Shown here: piece by piece, positions 53,806 through 62,598 of the stretch
Position numbering within the stretch: position 1 is the first letter of the stretch
How the letters are laid out: every line of letters begins with the position of its first letter
Notes under the pieces: generated by a model
Seen by the model: the letters and a program-made list of their open reading frames with translations, nothing else
What the model was told of the DNA's origin: nothing
The model's database searches: none
Made by a program: the position numbers and the translations under genes
Assembly: GCA_004028795.1 (NCBI GenBank)
Contig: SAIW01000017.1
Coordinates: forward strand, 1-64,000
DNA from: Chitinophagaceae bacterium
Lineage (GTDB): Bacteria > Bacteroidota > Bacteroidia > Chitinophagales > Chitinophagaceae
DNA length: 64,000 nucleotides
Reading direction: 5' to 3'

Positions 53806-54900
53806 TTATTTGTTTGATGCCATTAAATAATTTCGATTGGCTGATGTTTCTGCCAAAGTATTTTTTGTTCTGGTTACAGTAGTATTATTTTTAGCATACA
53901 TGTATTTCTGCAAAACAAAAATCTGAGGTTTATCAGTTCCGTAAACTGGTTGAATAGATAATGAATAGTTATACCACCAGGAGCCAGCAGCCCAATAATT
54001 ACCTGTTACATTTTCTTCACTTAAATATGCCAGAAAATTGTCCAATACTTTCAACCAACGGTTATCATAACTGGGTACCCCAAACTCTCCAATAATTCCT
54101 TTTTTATTATTTCGTTTCAACCATTCAACAAAAGGTCTTACTCTATCAACACCTATATTTTCATAAGCACCGTCGTAAGTATATTCATTATTATATCTGC
54201 CCGATCTGTCGCTATCAAAATAACAATGGGCATCATAAATAATTTTATTACTTGGGTCTTTTAAGTATTTCAGATTATCGTTGTACTTACTCCATTCTAT
54301 CGGGTTTGAATAATCATCTCCTGCAACAATTATGTTTTTAGTTTTTTCAACTTCTCTAATACCATCTATAGCCCATTGTGCAGACGATGCCCAAGTATAA
54401 CCCATCATATCATGCGGTTCACTCATGATATTAAATGCGTATACATTACGATATTGAGCAAATGTTGCTGCTAATTCTTTCCAAATAGCTTTATAATGCT
54501 CTCTTGTTACTTGCGGGCAACCGATAATGTATTCATGGCCATACATTTTAAACCGTCCGAAATTGTGCATACTCAAAATAACTTTCATGCCTCTTTCAGA
54601 GCATTCCATCACAATTTCTTTCAACTCATTAATTTCATCTCTTTCCAAAGCTCCGCCAGGAATGTGTTGTATCCGTTCCCACCTGAAAGGAACATTTACA
54701 ACTTTAAAACCTTTTAATGCGAAGTAGGCAATCTCTTTTGAATTAGGATAAACATAATCTATACCGCGAATACCGGGAATTTTGTTTTCTCCGAATTCTC
54801 CACCACATAAGTGTACGCCTAATGGTAAATAGTTTTTTTGAGCTTTTGCAGTAAAAAAAAGAATGGAACATAGAATAAACAGTATGGCCCGGTTTTTCAT
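53806..54900 (-). CDS. GH5-family glycoside hydrolase
   Basis: This protein has about 364 residues from ATG 54900 (signal peptide MKNRAILFILCSILFFTAKA). It is a GH5 endoglucanase-type barrel with GFKVVNVPFRWERIQH, VILSMHNFGRF, acid/base Glu161 in MSEPHD, DAHCYFD, and nucleophile Glu272 in IIGEFGVP, so it should be active on a beta-glycan such as glucan or mannan. Unlike its neighbour it lacks a T9SS C-terminal domain and ends with a short polar tail. It lies 76 bp upstream of the pseudoenzyme gene in a tandem arrangement that suggests duplication. Confidence 0.88.
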   Translation of the reverse strand: MKNRAILFILCSILFFTAKAQKNYLPLGVHLCGGEFGENKIPGIRGIDYVYPNSKEIAYFALKGFKVVNVPFRWERIQHIPGGALERDEINELKEIVMECSERGMKVILSMHNFGRFKMYGHEYIIGCPQVTREHYKAIWKELAATFAQYRNVYAFNIMSEPHDMMGYTWASSAQWAIDGIREVEKTKNIIVAGDDYSNPIEWSKYNDNLKYLKDPSNKIIYDAHCYFDSDRSGRYNNEYTYDGAYENIGVDRVRPFVEWLKRNNKKGIIGEFGVPSYDNRWLKVLDNFLAYLSEENVTGNYWAAGSWWYNYSLSIQPVYGTDKPQIFVLQKYMYAKNNTTVTRTKNTLAETSANRNYLMASNK

Positions 54901-55107
54901 AGCACCCATAGGATTTTCAGATTGAATAAATATTGGATCTGCCTTTGGCAGGAGCGTAAAAATAAAAACTACTTTTTAAATAAACAAACTTTACATACAA
55001 AATTCCCTTATTTAAGGGGCAAGCCCTTTACTATCAATAAAATTTTACCTTCATGCTATGTTCCGGAAAAGTTTTTCTTACATAAAAAAGTTTAATCAAC
55101 TATTACC

Positions 55108-55342
55108 ATGCAGGACCTGTATATTAATCAGGTTAATTTAAGAATGAATGAAGTAATGAAAGTGATGACGATTGTAACCTGCCTGTTAGCACCTGCCGCA
55201 GTAATTGGTGGTATTTTCGGAATGAACTTTGAAACCGTACCATATAATACATAACCGTTACGGATTTTTTATTCCCGTTGGTTTAATACGGTGAATACCG
55301 GTTTGGATGATTTATATTTTCAGAAAACGCGGATGGTTTTAA
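55108..55342 (+). pseudogene. corA: Remnant of a CorA magnesium transporter gene
   Basis: From ATG 55108 the frame encodes 48 residues matching the C-terminal membrane part of CorA, including MNEVMKVMTIVTCLLAP and the GMNF pore motif, then hits a stop at 55252. Two bases out of frame the homology resumes (YGFFIPVGLI, an in-frame TGA, then IPVWMIYIFRKRGWF) and ends at TAA 55340-55342. So the gene has lost its N-terminal domain and carries at least a frameshift and a stop. The rest of the gap 54901-55399 shows nothing else convincing. Confidence 0.8.
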
Positions 55343-55399
55343 ACAAAAACAGTTTTCATTTACATTTGCAACCCGATCAATATTATCGGATATAAAAAT

Positions 55400-55472
55400 G
55401 ACTCCGTAGCTCAGTTGGTAGAGCTACTGACTCTTAATCAGTAGGTCCAGGGTTCGAGTCCCTGCGGGGTCA
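55400..55472 (+). tRNA. tRNA-Lys (anticodon CTT)
   Basis: The 73-nt sequence folds as a cloverleaf. The acceptor stem is GACTCCG with CGGGGTC. The D arm is GCTC-AGTTGGTA-GAGC. The anticodon arm is ACTGA-CTCTTAA-TCAGT with anticodon CTT, and the T arm is CAGGG-TTCGAGT-CCCTG. The discriminator base is A, and CCA is not encoded. Confidence 0.96.
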
Positions 55473-55575
55473 CAAGTTAGATATATTACCAAACAAGTAA
55501 CCTTTTCATACCAAGGGCACAGAAAATATCAGTTTTCTTAAGAAATTTCTGTAAAATTACACAAACATTCCCTAC

Positions 55576-58500
55576 ATGACCCCCTTTACCTATTTAAGAA
55601 AAATAGGATTTAGACTCTTTTTAATATTTATACAAGTTTTTTTATTTTTATTTGCTGAAGGTCAAGCACCTATTCCCGTAAGTGTTTCAGATTTTTGTAA
55701 TGGCAGCACTAAAAGTTTAGACAGTTATTTACCCGCCGGAAGTTTTTTCAGGACATACAGTTGGACAACAAGTTCAATAAACAATGTAAGAGGCTATACA
55801 AGTGTTGCAGCAGCCCAATCGTCTATTACCCAAACATTAAATCTAAATACATCATTAACCAATAATGGAAGTATCATTTATAATATTATTACTTCTGATG
55901 GTTTTGCATTTAAAATGACGGTTACTGTTTTACCAACACCTTATATTGCAAACAGACCTTCTGCCTCGGCAACAACAGGATGTGGATCTGTGAATATTTC
56001 GGGTTTAATTGCATCAGTTAGTACTCCTTCTAACGGTTGGTTATGGACAAGAGCAGCTGTTTTAGGTACTTTACAACAAAGCGGAAATATAAATGGTGTT
56101 CTTGACAATTTAATAGATACAACAACTAATCAGGTTGCGGTAAAATATGCTTTTGCTATTACAGCAGCTAACGGTTGTGTTGGCAATGATACCATTACTT
56201 ATACGGTTTTACCAACACCGTTCATTACAAATGTTATAAGAAACGATAGTATTTGCAGCGGGTTATCTTATATTCTGAATCCAACAGTAGCCCCTCTGAG
56301 CAATAGTGCCGGTGGAGCAGGTACTTATTTTGCGTGGACAAATCCAAGTGTTACTGCCGGTTTATCCGGTTATTCAACTAATCCAACAAGTACTACTACC
56401 AATTTTGTACAAACTTTAAATAACAATACATCAAGCATTATTACAACAGCTTATTCCCTTATACCTTCTTTTAAATATTCAACTACAACATGCGTTGGCC
56501 CTTCTTATCAAGTATATTTATCAGTTAATCCCAGACCTTATTTGCCAACACCAATATCTATTAGTTCATGTACAGGGGTAGCATTTTCTTATTCTCCAAC
56601 AGATGGTGCATTAGCAGGTACACCCTCTAAAACAACTATATTACCTTCAAACACACAGTTTACATGGGCAGCACCCATTTATTCTGATACTTCTGCTGTA
56701 AACGGCGGTTACGGCATTATTAATACAGCACCGCCAAATGCAGGTTCCGCTTATGTTTCAGCTCCAATCAGTCAAACACTAAACAATAAATCTCTTAACA
56801 ATCAAACAGCAAAATACAGTGTATATGCAACTTCTACCTATGGTACAGTTTCATGCTCTGCTCTGGCTCCTTTTGATTTGATTGTTACTGTTAAAAGTGC
56901 CCCTAATGTAAACTTAGTACAAGATACTTTTGCTGTTTGCAGTGGCTCTGCACCTGTGCTGCCAAATATTTCAGGTGTATCTTCTTACAGTTGGGGAGCA
57001 CCGCAAATTTCGCCTGCTAATTCATTAACAGGTGCTACCGGAAGCGGAAGCGGAAATAGTTTTTCTCCGATATTATCAAATACTACCACAACATCTGTAA
57101 TTGCTAATTATACATTAATACCTTATTCTCCGGGAAATTGTGCAGGAAACCCATTCCCTGTTGTTTTAAATATTAATCCTGTTGCGAATATCTCAACTCA
57201 AAATCTATCTACCTGCAGTGGCAATAAATTTAGCTTTACACCACCGGGTGTACCACAAAATACTACTTACACATGGAGCAGCCCTTATTTAAACAGTGGC
57301 TCTTTAAAAGTTACGGGAAGCAGTACCAATTTGTTTTCAACCGGAGACTCAAGTATAAGTGCAACAATTAATTATTACGGAACAGATTCTGGCAGCACAG
57401 CAACTTTTACTATTACACCAAGAACAGGAAACTGTTTAGGCACTCCTTTTTTATTAAATTCATATGTTAAACCATTGCCTTATTTGTCAAGTGCCTCAAC
57501 TAATGTTTGCAGTGGAAGTACATTTAGTTATACCCCTACAAGTAATTTAACACAAGTAAGCACCAGCTATACCTGGAGCTTACCGGTAACAACTCCTGAC
57601 AGCAGTTCAGTAACAGGTGCAACTAACAATAATGCTCCAAGAAATAATATCAGTCAAACATTATCTAATAGTTTCAACCTGATTGAGCAAACGAATTATA
57701 CCATTATACCCACAGCAAATGGTTGTACGGGACCATCTTTTTCTTTGGTAGCAAATGTAAACCCAACACCATCTTTTACTAATAAGGATACTGTAATATG
57801 CTCGGGCTATCCTTTTTCAATTAATCCATCTCCGCTACCATATATCACTTCTTACACATGGGAAGCACCAGTGTATAATATTCCTAATTCTGTTTTAGGC
57901 GGATACAGCCAGTCTTCTCCTTTATCCACAATCAGTCAGGTTTTAACCAACACCAATAGTTCGTTAGATGTATTAGCTACTTATAAAGTAACCCCGAGTT
58001 TTAATAATTGTGTGGGTAATCCTTTTAAATTAACTGTTACTGTTAAGGCATCGCCATATATAACAGATACGATAAGGTCTGTTGTTTGCAGTGATAATGC
58101 TTTTACAGTTAAGCTGCCATCTACTATTCCAGCATCTACTCAATTTATATGGGATAACCCCACTTATTCAAATGGAGTTACGGGTGGATTTGCCAATAAC
58201 GTTATGCAAAAAACAATCAGCCAAACTTTAAAAAATATTAACAGCGATACTACCACCGGCTATGCCTATTACAGCATAACACCTATAGCCAATGGTTGCT
58301 ACGGTTTGGCTTTCCCTTTAAAAGTATCAGTTAAAACAAGTTCTGCAAGTTTAATAAGCCCTGCTACATTACCATCAATATGCAGCGGTACTAATTTTAC
58401 CTATACACCTGTAAGTAATTTTCCGGGTACTGCATTCAGTTGGGTAAGAGATAGTGTTCCGGGTATCGCTAACCCGTCTAAAGACGGTTTTGCTGACATA

Positions 58501-61329
58501 AACGAAGTACTGACAGATACCACAGGGCAGCCGGTTAATATTACTTATAAATATACTTTACAATATAACGGATGTGCCAATTTAAAAACGCAGTTTGTAA
58601 CAGTTACTGTTAAACCGATACCTTCATTAGTTTCTCCGTCTCAGGGTACGCCTATTTGTTCAGGAAATACATTTAATTATATTCCTATAAGTAATACTTT
58701 AAGTACAGGGTTTAACTGGAGACGTTCTTATGTAGTAGGTATTTCAGAAGCTTTAAATACAGGTTCAAACAGCATCAGCGAATCGCTGCATAATACAACA
58801 TTAAATCAGGTACAGGTTCCGTATGTTTTTTCTTTATCGGCAAATGGTTGTACTAATGAGCAAACGATTTATGAAACTGTGAATCCGGTTTTGCAATTAA
58901 ACGACCAATTAAATGCTGTTTGCAGTGGTTCTAATTTTCAAATTACACCTCCCAATACGGTTAATGCAACTTTTTTATGGAATGCTCCTGTTGTTGGTAA
59001 CGGTATTGTAGGCGGGGCAGAAAATACATTGATACCTAAACAGTCTATTACAGGTAGCTTAACTAACCTTGCAGATACACCAAACGTGGCCAACTATACA
59101 ATTATTCCTTATATACCTGGTGCAAGTACAGGAAATTGTGCAGGTGTTCCTTTTAATATTAAAATAATTGTAAACCCGATACCTATATTAAGCAGCAGCA
59201 CAATATTACCTGATGTATGCAGCGGTACTAATTTTAATTATCTGCCAACCTCAAAAACCCCGGGAACTATTTTCTCATGGACGAGAGATAATATTTCAGG
59301 TATAAGTAATGCTGCAAGCGGGGGCTCATTTGCCATTAATGAAACTTTAACTGATACAACTGTATTCCCTGTAACAATTAATTACAAATATAAAACAACT
59401 TATAACGGTTGTACCGATAGCAGTAAAACCGTAAGCTTTACCTTAAACCCTTCGCCTTTAGTTGCCAATCAAAATATTACCATTTGCAGTAATACCTCTT
59501 TTAGCGTGCCAACCAATTTAGAACCAAGCGGAACAACTTATACATGGAATACACCCACCATTATTCCCAATAACAATATTACAGGAGCGAGTACCCAAAC
59601 AATACCCCAAACAATTGTTTCAGAAACATTAAACAATACATCGTTAACAAATGCTACCGCAATATACACCATACAACCTCAATATCCGCTGTGCCAGTTA
59701 AAACCATTTACAGCAACTATAACTGTTAAGCCCATTTCTTTATCGGGAAATCAAACGGCAACTGTTTGTAACAATAAGCTGTTAAACTATGTGCCTGTAA
59801 ATGTGCCTGTAGGTACACAATTCAGATGGGTATTTAGTAATCCTAATCCTCCGTTTTCTTTAGGTGGCTTTACAGATAATGATACACTTTATCAAAACAG
59901 TATTAAACAAACTATTACAAATGCCGGTAACAGTTTATTGTATGCTGATTATTTAATCAAACCCATTACTAATGGATGTACAGGCAACTTTTTCGGTCTT
60001 AAAGTAGCAGTAAATCCATCACCAACTGTTCAGGTAAATACGCAGCCTTTTATTTGCCAGAATGCTGTTGACACAGTTACACTCAATTTTACCGGAACAT
60101 CGCCTTGGGCATTTAGTTATTTTGATAATAAAAATAATACACTTACCACCATTAATGGCATCACACAAAACCCGTATAGTTTTGTACAACCTAATTTACC
60201 TGTTGCTGCTAACTATACTTTTAATGTGTTGCATTTAAACGATGCTTATTGCAATAATGATACTTCATTCAGCAACCCAAGCCTGGGCTTTATTAATCAG
60301 GTAATAAAAAAATTACCGGCAGATTCTATTTTAGCACCATCAGGTAATTTAATCTGTATCGGTTCTTTTCAGCCCATGCAGATTAATAAAACTGAAAGCA
60401 GTTATCAATGGTATTTTAACGGCAATGCTATTGCTAACGGAATTGGTATTAACTATAATGCTTACTCGGGGGGGCTGTATTCTGCAAAAATTACTGATAG
60501 CTTCGGCTGTGTAAACAACACGCTTAATAATGTTGTAATGTATGATCTGAAAACCTTTAATGTAAACTTTACTACAGATAGTTCATTCTGCATTAACACT
60601 CCGAAACAGTTTATTAATTTAACAGATACTTCTGCTTTAAGAAACATCAGCTGGAAATGGGATTTTAATGGTGAAGATTCTTCTACCAATTATTCTGCCC
60701 TTACTTCCTTTAAAAAAGCAGGTACTAAAAAAGTTACGTTGTATGCTAAAATTCCTACCTGCACTTACTCGGTATCAAAAGATAGCATCATGGTATTTTA
60801 TGCCCCTGTGCCTAATTTAGTTTTACCAACTGTTACCACTAATTCAGGCCGCAGTTTAGCATTACAGGCCCGCCATTTTGAAGGAGCTCCATATCAGTAT
60901 AAATGGCAACCCCAAACGGGTTTAAGCAGTAATAATATTTATAACCCTGTGTTTAATTATTTCAGAAGTCAGGACTTCTTTATTCAAATGACATCTCCTG
61001 AAGGTTGTATTACAACTGATACTTTAAAAGTGAGGGTTTTTGATTCTGCATTGGTAGATATTGTTATTCCTAAATCTTTTACGCCTAACGGAGATGGTAA
61101 CAATGATATTTTATACGCGTATATGGCCGGCATAAGCAATCTTAATTTCTTTAAAATATTCAATAAATACGGCAAACTGTTATTTGAAACAAGAAATCCC
61201 GCCCAAGGTTGGGATGGTAACAGCTCGGGTACCAAGCAACCGATGGATGTATATGTTTGGATAGCAGAAGGCATTGATAATAACGGTAATGTTATTCGCA
61301 GAAACGGTAATGTATTATTAATAAGATAG
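55576..61329 (+). CDS. Giant modular surface protein with gliding-motility/T9SS type B C-terminal domain
   Basis: This 1917-residue protein has an N-terminal signal peptide (residues about 10-31) and then about fifteen tandem modules of roughly 90-120 residues. Each opens with a motif like VCSGSxFxYxP, has a TxYxW strand, and usually ends near GCxGxxF with a second Cys. This indicates repeated PKD/Ig-like folds stabilised by disulfides. A PKD domain (about 1650-1730, ISWKWDFNGEDSS) precedes the end. The C-terminus (IPKSFTPNGDGNNDILY, FFKIFNKYGKLLFET, GWDGNSSG, DVYVWIAEG) is the T9SS type B sorting domain seen in gliding adhesins such as SprB. The PorP/SprF gene follows after 2 bp. Confidence 0.9.
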   Translation: MTPFTYLRKIGFRLFLIFIQVFLFLFAEGQAPIPVSVSDFCNGSTKSLDSYLPAGSFFRTYSWTTSSINNVRGYTSVAAAQSSITQTLNLNTSLTNNGSIIYNIITSDGFAFKMTVTVLPTPYIANRPSASATTGCGSVNISGLIASVSTPSNGWLWTRAAVLGTLQQSGNINGVLDNLIDTTTNQVAVKYAFAITAANGCVGNDTITYTVLPTPFITNVIRNDSICSGLSYILNPTVAPLSNSAGGAGTYFAWTNPSVTAGLSGYSTNPTSTTTNFVQTLNNNTSSIITTAYSLIPSFKYSTTTCVGPSYQVYLSVNPRPYLPTPISISSCTGVAFSYSPTDGALAGTPSKTTILPSNTQFTWAAPIYSDTSAVNGGYGIINTAPPNAGSAYVSAPISQTLNNKSLNNQTAKYSVYATSTYGTVSCSALAPFDLIVTVKSAPNVNLVQDTFAVCSGSAPVLPNISGVSSYSWGAPQISPANSLTGATGSGSGNSFSPILSNTTTTSVIANYTLIPYSPGNCAGNPFPVVLNINPVANISTQNLSTCSGNKFSFTPPGVPQNTTYTWSSPYLNSGSLKVTGSSTNLFSTGDSSISATINYYGTDSGSTATFTITPRTGNCLGTPFLLNSYVKPLPYLSSASTNVCSGSTFSYTPTSNLTQVSTSYTWSLPVTTPDSSSVTGATNNNAPRNNISQTLSNSFNLIEQTNYTIIPTANGCTGPSFSLVANVNPTPSFTNKDTVICSGYPFSINPSPLPYITSYTWEAPVYNIPNSVLGGYSQSSPLSTISQVLTNTNSSLDVLATYKVTPSFNNCVGNPFKLTVTVKASPYITDTIRSVVCSDNAFTVKLPSTIPASTQFIWDNPTYSNGVTGGFANNVMQKTISQTLKNINSDTTTGYAYYSITPIANGCYGLAFPLKVSVKTSSASLISPATLPSICSGTNFTYTPVSNFPGTAFSWVRDSVPGIANPSKDGFADINEVLTDTTGQPVNITYKYTLQYNGCANLKTQFVTVTVKPIPSLVSPSQGTPICSGNTFNYIPISNTLSTGFNWRRSYVVGISEALNTGSNSISESLHNTTLNQVQVPYVFSLSANGCTNEQTIYETVNPVLQLNDQLNAVCSGSNFQITPPNTVNATFLWNAPVVGNGIVGGAENTLIPKQSITGSLTNLADTPNVANYTIIPYIPGASTGNCAGVPFNIKIIVNPIPILSSSTILPDVCSGTNFNYLPTSKTPGTIFSWTRDNISGISNAASGGSFAINETLTDTTVFPVTINYKYKTTYNGCTDSSKTVSFTLNPSPLVANQNITICSNTSFSVPTNLEPSGTTYTWNTPTIIPNNNITGASTQTIPQTIVSETLNNTSLTNATAIYTIQPQYPLCQLKPFTATITVKPISLSGNQTATVCNNKLLNYVPVNVPVGTQFRWVFSNPNPPFSLGGFTDNDTLYQNSIKQTITNAGNSLLYADYLIKPITNGCTGNFFGLKVAVNPSPTVQVNTQPFICQNAVDTVTLNFTGTSPWAFSYFDNKNNTLTTINGITQNPYSFVQPNLPVAANYTFNVLHLNDAYCNNDTSFSNPSLGFINQVIKKLPADSILAPSGNLICIGSFQPMQINKTESSYQWYFNGNAIANGIGINYNAYSGGLYSAKITDSFGCVNNTLNNVVMYDLKTFNVNFTTDSSFCINTPKQFINLTDTSALRNISWKWDFNGEDSSTNYSALTSFKKAGTKKVTLYAKIPTCTYSVSKDSIMVFYAPVPNLVLPTVTTNSGRSLALQARHFEGAPYQYKWQPQTGLSSNNIYNPVFNYFRSQDFFIQMTSPEGCITTDTLKVRVFDSALVDIVIPKSFTPNGDGNNDILYAYMAGISNLNFFKIFNKYGKLLFETRNPAQGWDGNSSGTKQPMDVYVWIAEGIDNNGNVIRRNGNVLLIR

Positions 61330-61331
61330 TA

Positions 61332-62366
61332 ATGAACAAACTCATTCCTGTAAATATTTTTTTATCAGCTATAGCTGCATTGTTTATTGTAGGTAAAACA
61401 AATGCACAAGACCCTAACTTTTCTCAAATACTATCGTCTCCAACCAGTATCAGCCCTGCATTAACCGGTTTTGGCGAAAGCTCTTTCAGACTTATGTCAA
61501 ATTACCGCTCTCAATGGATAGGGCTCGGTTCTACTTATAATACTTTTGCGGCAGCAGCAGATGGTAAAATAAACAGCATTAATAACAACAGTTATTATAC
61601 CGCTTTGGGTGGAAGTATTATTCAGGATAATGCAATGGATGGTATTTATAAAAACACTACCGCTACACTAAATGCTGCTTATCATTTAACCATGGATGAG
61701 AGAGGCAACGGGTTAACTTTTGGCTTAGGTGCTATTTATAATAATACCAGAATAGATTTTAGCCAACTAACTTTCGATACACAATTAAGCAGTGCCGGCT
61801 TTAACAGGGCTTTACCTACAGGTGAAGTATCTCTTAAAAATATGAAAGGTTATTTTTCGCTTTGTGCCGGTTTAATGTTTACGCATACATCAGATGAAAC
61901 TTATTATGCAATTGGCGTTGCCGGTTATCGTTTTACTAAAACCCAAAGAACTGTTTTAGACGATGCCTCTCAATACGATGCACCCCGATACAGCATACAC
62001 GCAGATTACGCCACTGCATTATCTGACAGATTAAATTTTAATGCCAGTATTTTTCATATGATAAAGGCGGGAACCAGTACCACAATAGCAGGCGGAATAT
62101 TTGGTTTTATAAATAATTCAACAGTATATGCTGATGGCCCTTTAAGTATTTTTAATTTAGGAGCTTTTTACAGATTAGGAAATGCCGTTATTCCTTATGT
62201 AGGTTTTGAATATCATAACTTAAGTATCGGCCTTACATACGATGTAGATGTATCAACGGCTACAGCCGGCTCTGCTGTTGCTAAATCTTTTGAGTTATCG
62301 CTTGTATGGAGAAAATTTGCAGAAGATGCCAAACCTGCCGCCGGAAAATATCATTCTCCTTTTTAA
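61332..62366 (+). CDS. PorP/SprF-family type IX secretion membrane protein
   Basis: This 344-residue outer-membrane protein of the PorP/SprF family has a signal peptide (VNIFLSAIAALFIVG...NAQ), then DPNFSQILSSPTSISPALTGFG, the family opening. Repeated beta-strand segments follow, such as LTFGLGAIYNNTRIDF and YFSLCAGLMFTHTSDETYYAIG, with the C-terminal strand FELSLVWRKF. Such proteins are usually encoded just downstream of a type B T9SS substrate and are needed for its surface attachment. Here the gap to the giant adhesin is 2 bp, which supports a dedicated pair. Confidence 0.92.
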   Translation: MNKLIPVNIFLSAIAALFIVGKTNAQDPNFSQILSSPTSISPALTGFGESSFRLMSNYRSQWIGLGSTYNTFAAAADGKINSINNNSYYTALGGSIIQDNAMDGIYKNTTATLNAAYHLTMDERGNGLTFGLGAIYNNTRIDFSQLTFDTQLSSAGFNRALPTGEVSLKNMKGYFSLCAGLMFTHTSDETYYAIGVAGYRFTKTQRTVLDDASQYDAPRYSIHADYATALSDRLNFNASIFHMIKAGTSTTIAGGIFGFINNSTVYADGPLSIFNLGAFYRLGNAVIPYVGFEYHNLSIGLTYDVDVSTATAGSAVAKSFELSLVWRKFAEDAKPAAGKYHSPF

Positions 62367-62402
62367 ATGCATAAACGGTTAATGAAAGCCTGATACTTAT
62401 TT

Positions 62403-62410
62403 TACCTTTG
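62403..62410 (+). promoter_or_regulatory. Possible promoter element upstream of the amine oxidase
   Basis: TACCTTTG fits the Bacteroidota -7 element TAnnTTTG. The matching -33 element is weak, so this is only a candidate. The rest of the 232-bp gap 62367-62598 shows no gene I can support. Confidence 0.3.
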
Positions 62411-62598
62411 CCCCTACTTCTTTAAATTTTTTGATTCATATGCAACGAATCCAGCCTATGATAGACATGCACAAAGTGCCTTCGAATACAAATTATACCG
62501 GGTGCTGAAAACTTACTTATCTATTATTAATATGACCATTGTATTATCTGATAATAATAATTATATTGCTCATCATTTATTCATTTCAACCCTAATTT

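Noticed and set aside
55400-55472. tRNA-Lys as an attachment site of an integrated element
   Set aside because: No integrase, no repeated tRNA 3-prime end, and ordinary chromosomal genes on both sides.
55576-61329. Tandem modules considered as a CRISPR or DNA-level repeat
   Set aside because: The repetition is at protein level with diverged DNA; spacing is about 300 bp and no identical direct repeats occur.
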